Below are positions 62,801 through 64,000 of a stretch of 64,000 bases of DNA, piece by piece. The notes beneath the pieces were generated by a model, which did no database searches, had not been told where the DNA came from, and saw only the letters and a list, made by a program, of their open reading frames with translations. This DNA comes from Bdellovibrionaceae bacterium UBA6502 (lineage in GTDB: Bacteria > Bdellovibrionota > Bdellovibrionia > Bdellovibrionales > UBA840), in contig DJMA01000003.1 in assembly GCA_002436415.1 (NCBI GenBank), positions 62,001 through 126,000 on the forward strand, read 5' to 3'. Position 1 is the stretch's first letter; the number at the start of each line of letters is the position of its first letter. Made by a program: the position numbers and the translations under genes.

Positions 62801-64000
62801 CTATAAAGCTTGTTTTTCTTGATCCTCTAAGCTGATTTCTGAACTAGCACTAACTGCGACACCGTTCCAATCAGGTAGTTGTGAAAAGAAAGACTTAGAT
62901 TGCTCTAAAAAAGCCATTTTTAAATTTTCTGAAACTGGTTTAGCTGATGGAAACTTTTGCTTTAGAGGATCAACGAATTTTCCATACTTATAAAATTCGT
63001 AATGTAGGTGTGGGCCAGTGGATAATCCCGTCGAGCCAACGTAACCTATGATTTGGCCTTGCTTAACTCTTTTTCCAGGGCGAATCCCTTTGGCAAATTT
63101 GTGTAAATGTTTGTAGGCCGTTCTGTAAATGGAGTTATGCCTAATCTTTATTGTGTTTCCAGCTCCGCCTCTCCAGCTAGCTAGAGTTACCTTACCATCG
63201 CCAACAGCCATAACAGGTGTTCCTCTTCTAGCGCCATAGTCCACACCAAGGTGTGGGCGCCTAATTTTAAGAATCGGGTGAAACCTGCGACGATTAAAAC
63301 CGGAAGTGATTCGACCAAATTTAATAGGGCTTTTTAAAAACATTTTTCTTAGAGACTCTCCCTCAGCGTCGAAATACCCGATGTTTTCGCCATCTTGCCT
63401 GAAAAGAACGGCCTGGTAGAGCTCGCCTTCATTGATGTATTCTGCGCTTAAGATATCGCCCCATCCAATAGGTTCGCCACGAACAAACTCTTGCTCAACG
63501 ACAATTCTCCAGCGATCATTGGAACGAAGTTCACGGTTAAAGTCGATTTGCCAGGCGAAGATTTCAGCTAACTGAACAATCAGTTCTGAATCCATGCCTG
63601 ACTCTGTGGCGGATTCCCAAAGCGATGAAACTACGATCCCTTGATAATCTCTTATGCGGGTTTCTACCTTTTCGTTGTGTATCGCGGCAGTCCAGACCTT
63701 ATTCATTTTTTCGAGTTTTAGAATTTTAGTTGGCTCTATCAGAATTTGAAGACCATGAAGCTCACTACTACCGTCGTCTTTGGTCTCTTTAAATATGGCA
63801 ATTCTTTGTTTTGGGTTTAACCTGGAAAGATTGAAAGTGGATTTGCTGGCATCAACAAGACTAAATATTTCTTGCGAACTTATTCCTTCTGATTTCAATA
63901 TTTCATAAAGACTTTGATTTTTAGCAATAACAAAAGGAAAAAGCTCCTCAGTGGATTTAACGACAGGAGTCTCTTTTACAATGGCGTTATCATTAAGCTC
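62801..64000 (-). CDS. M23 peptidase (MepM/Csd3-like endopeptidase), partial at its N-terminus
   Basis: The frame is open to the window edge, so the start lies beyond 64000; a TTG at 63898 is not the start. The visible 399 codons begin with a LysM/OapA-like segment (F-V-I-A-K-N-Q-S-L-Y-E-I-L), followed by a Csd3-like middle domain. The LytM domain has H-L-G-V-D-Y-G and G-P-H-L-H-Y-E-F, with Zn ligands in both. The enzyme cuts cross-links in peptidoglycan. The end is 24 residues rich in Ser/Glu. Confidence 0.9.
   Translation of the reverse strand, partial: ELNDNAIVKETPVVKSTEELFPFVIAKNQSLYEILKSEGISSQEIFSLVDASKSTFNLSRLNPKQRIAIFKETKDDGSSELHGLQILIEPTKILKLEKMNKVWTAAIHNEKVETRIRDYQGIVVSSLWESATESGMDSELIVQLAEIFAWQIDFNRELRSNDRWRIVVEQEFVRGEPIGWGDILSAEYINEGELYQAVLFRQDGENIGYFDAEGESLRKMFLKSPIKFGRITSGFNRRRFHPILKIRRPHLGVDYGARRGTPVMAVGDGKVTLASWRGGAGNTIKIRHNSIYRTAYKHLHKFAKGIRPGKRVKQGQIIGYVGSTGLSTGPHLHYEFYKYGKFVDPLKQKFPSAKPVSENLKMAFLEQSKSFFSQLPDWNGVAVSASSEISLEDQEKQAL

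Noticed and set aside
63898..63898. TTG as start of the M23 peptidase
   Set aside because: The frame stays open to the window edge and the extra residues continue the LysM/OapA-like segment, so the true start is beyond 64000.
1..64000. tRNA, rRNA, CRISPR arrays, prophage or plasmid functions
   Set aside because: I looked for T-loop signatures, regular repeats with spacers and phage or integrase proteins by eye and saw none. A tRNAscan/CRISPR search would be needed to exclude small cases.

Overview
The window reads as an AT-rich chromosome segment of a Gram-negative, probably marine bacterium. A lineage near Bdellovibrionota (Bacteriovorax/Halobacteriovorax-like) is the best guess. The reasons are a TIGR02147-type regulator, many short lipoproteins and outer-membrane barrels, several secreted subtilases, and a complete Na+-translocating NADH:quinone reductase. 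This is inference from gene content; no rRNA, tRNA or CRISPR was seen.

Layout. 1-6.3 kb: the 5' end of a secreted protein, a small lipoprotein, an ankyrin protein, a YbjT-like oxidoreductase, Dps, a beta-carbonic anhydrase and a GH1 glycosidase. 6.3-10.5 kb: a peroxide-defence block (oxyR, a thioredoxin-fold peroxiredoxin, ahpC, ahpF) with ATAG-N7-CTAT sites before oxyR and ahpC. 10.5-17.4 kb: a pseudopilin, a Tat-type M48 lipoprotein, ung, a DUF4105-like protein, a hibernation factor with a CBS protein, and an S8 protease. 17.3-21.2 kb: a reactive-sulfur module (TauE exporter, Crp/Fnr regulator, persulfide-dioxygenase-like hydrolase, split YeeE/YedE transporter, DUF442 protein). Two perfect TTGAT-N4-ATCAA boxes sit there, each 41.5 bp from the start predicted by a plausible -10. 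21.2-32 kb: a lipoprotein/barrel pair, monomeric isocitrate dehydrogenase, two Na+ symporters and a subtilase lipoprotein. 32.2-37.6 kb: a Tat-exported solute-binding protein without a transporter, followed by two kinases and two stand-alone receivers. 37.6-40.7 kb, minus strand: a TIGR02147 regulator, an HExxH-bearing barrel protein and a lipoprotein. 40.7-41.8 kb: a gene-free stretch with GGAAC operators, a long hairpin and a 149-bp MITE-like element. 41.8-49 kb: nqrABCDEF-apbE-nqrM. 49-51 kb: a truncated haemoglobin and a hybrid kinase.

The most unusual part is 51.4-62.5 kb. Three large genes encode a PrkA/YeaG-type AAA+ kinase, a 1761-residue Clp-like AAA+ protein, and a fusion of SpoVR (YcgB) with a DUF444/YeaH VWA domain. 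This rebuilds the YeaG-YeaH-YcgB triad, which is cytoplasmic in known bacteria. Here all three proteins start with convincing Sec signal peptides and the mature chains are almost free of cysteine. It looks like an exported version of a system known only inside the cell. The window ends in a partial M23 peptidase gene.
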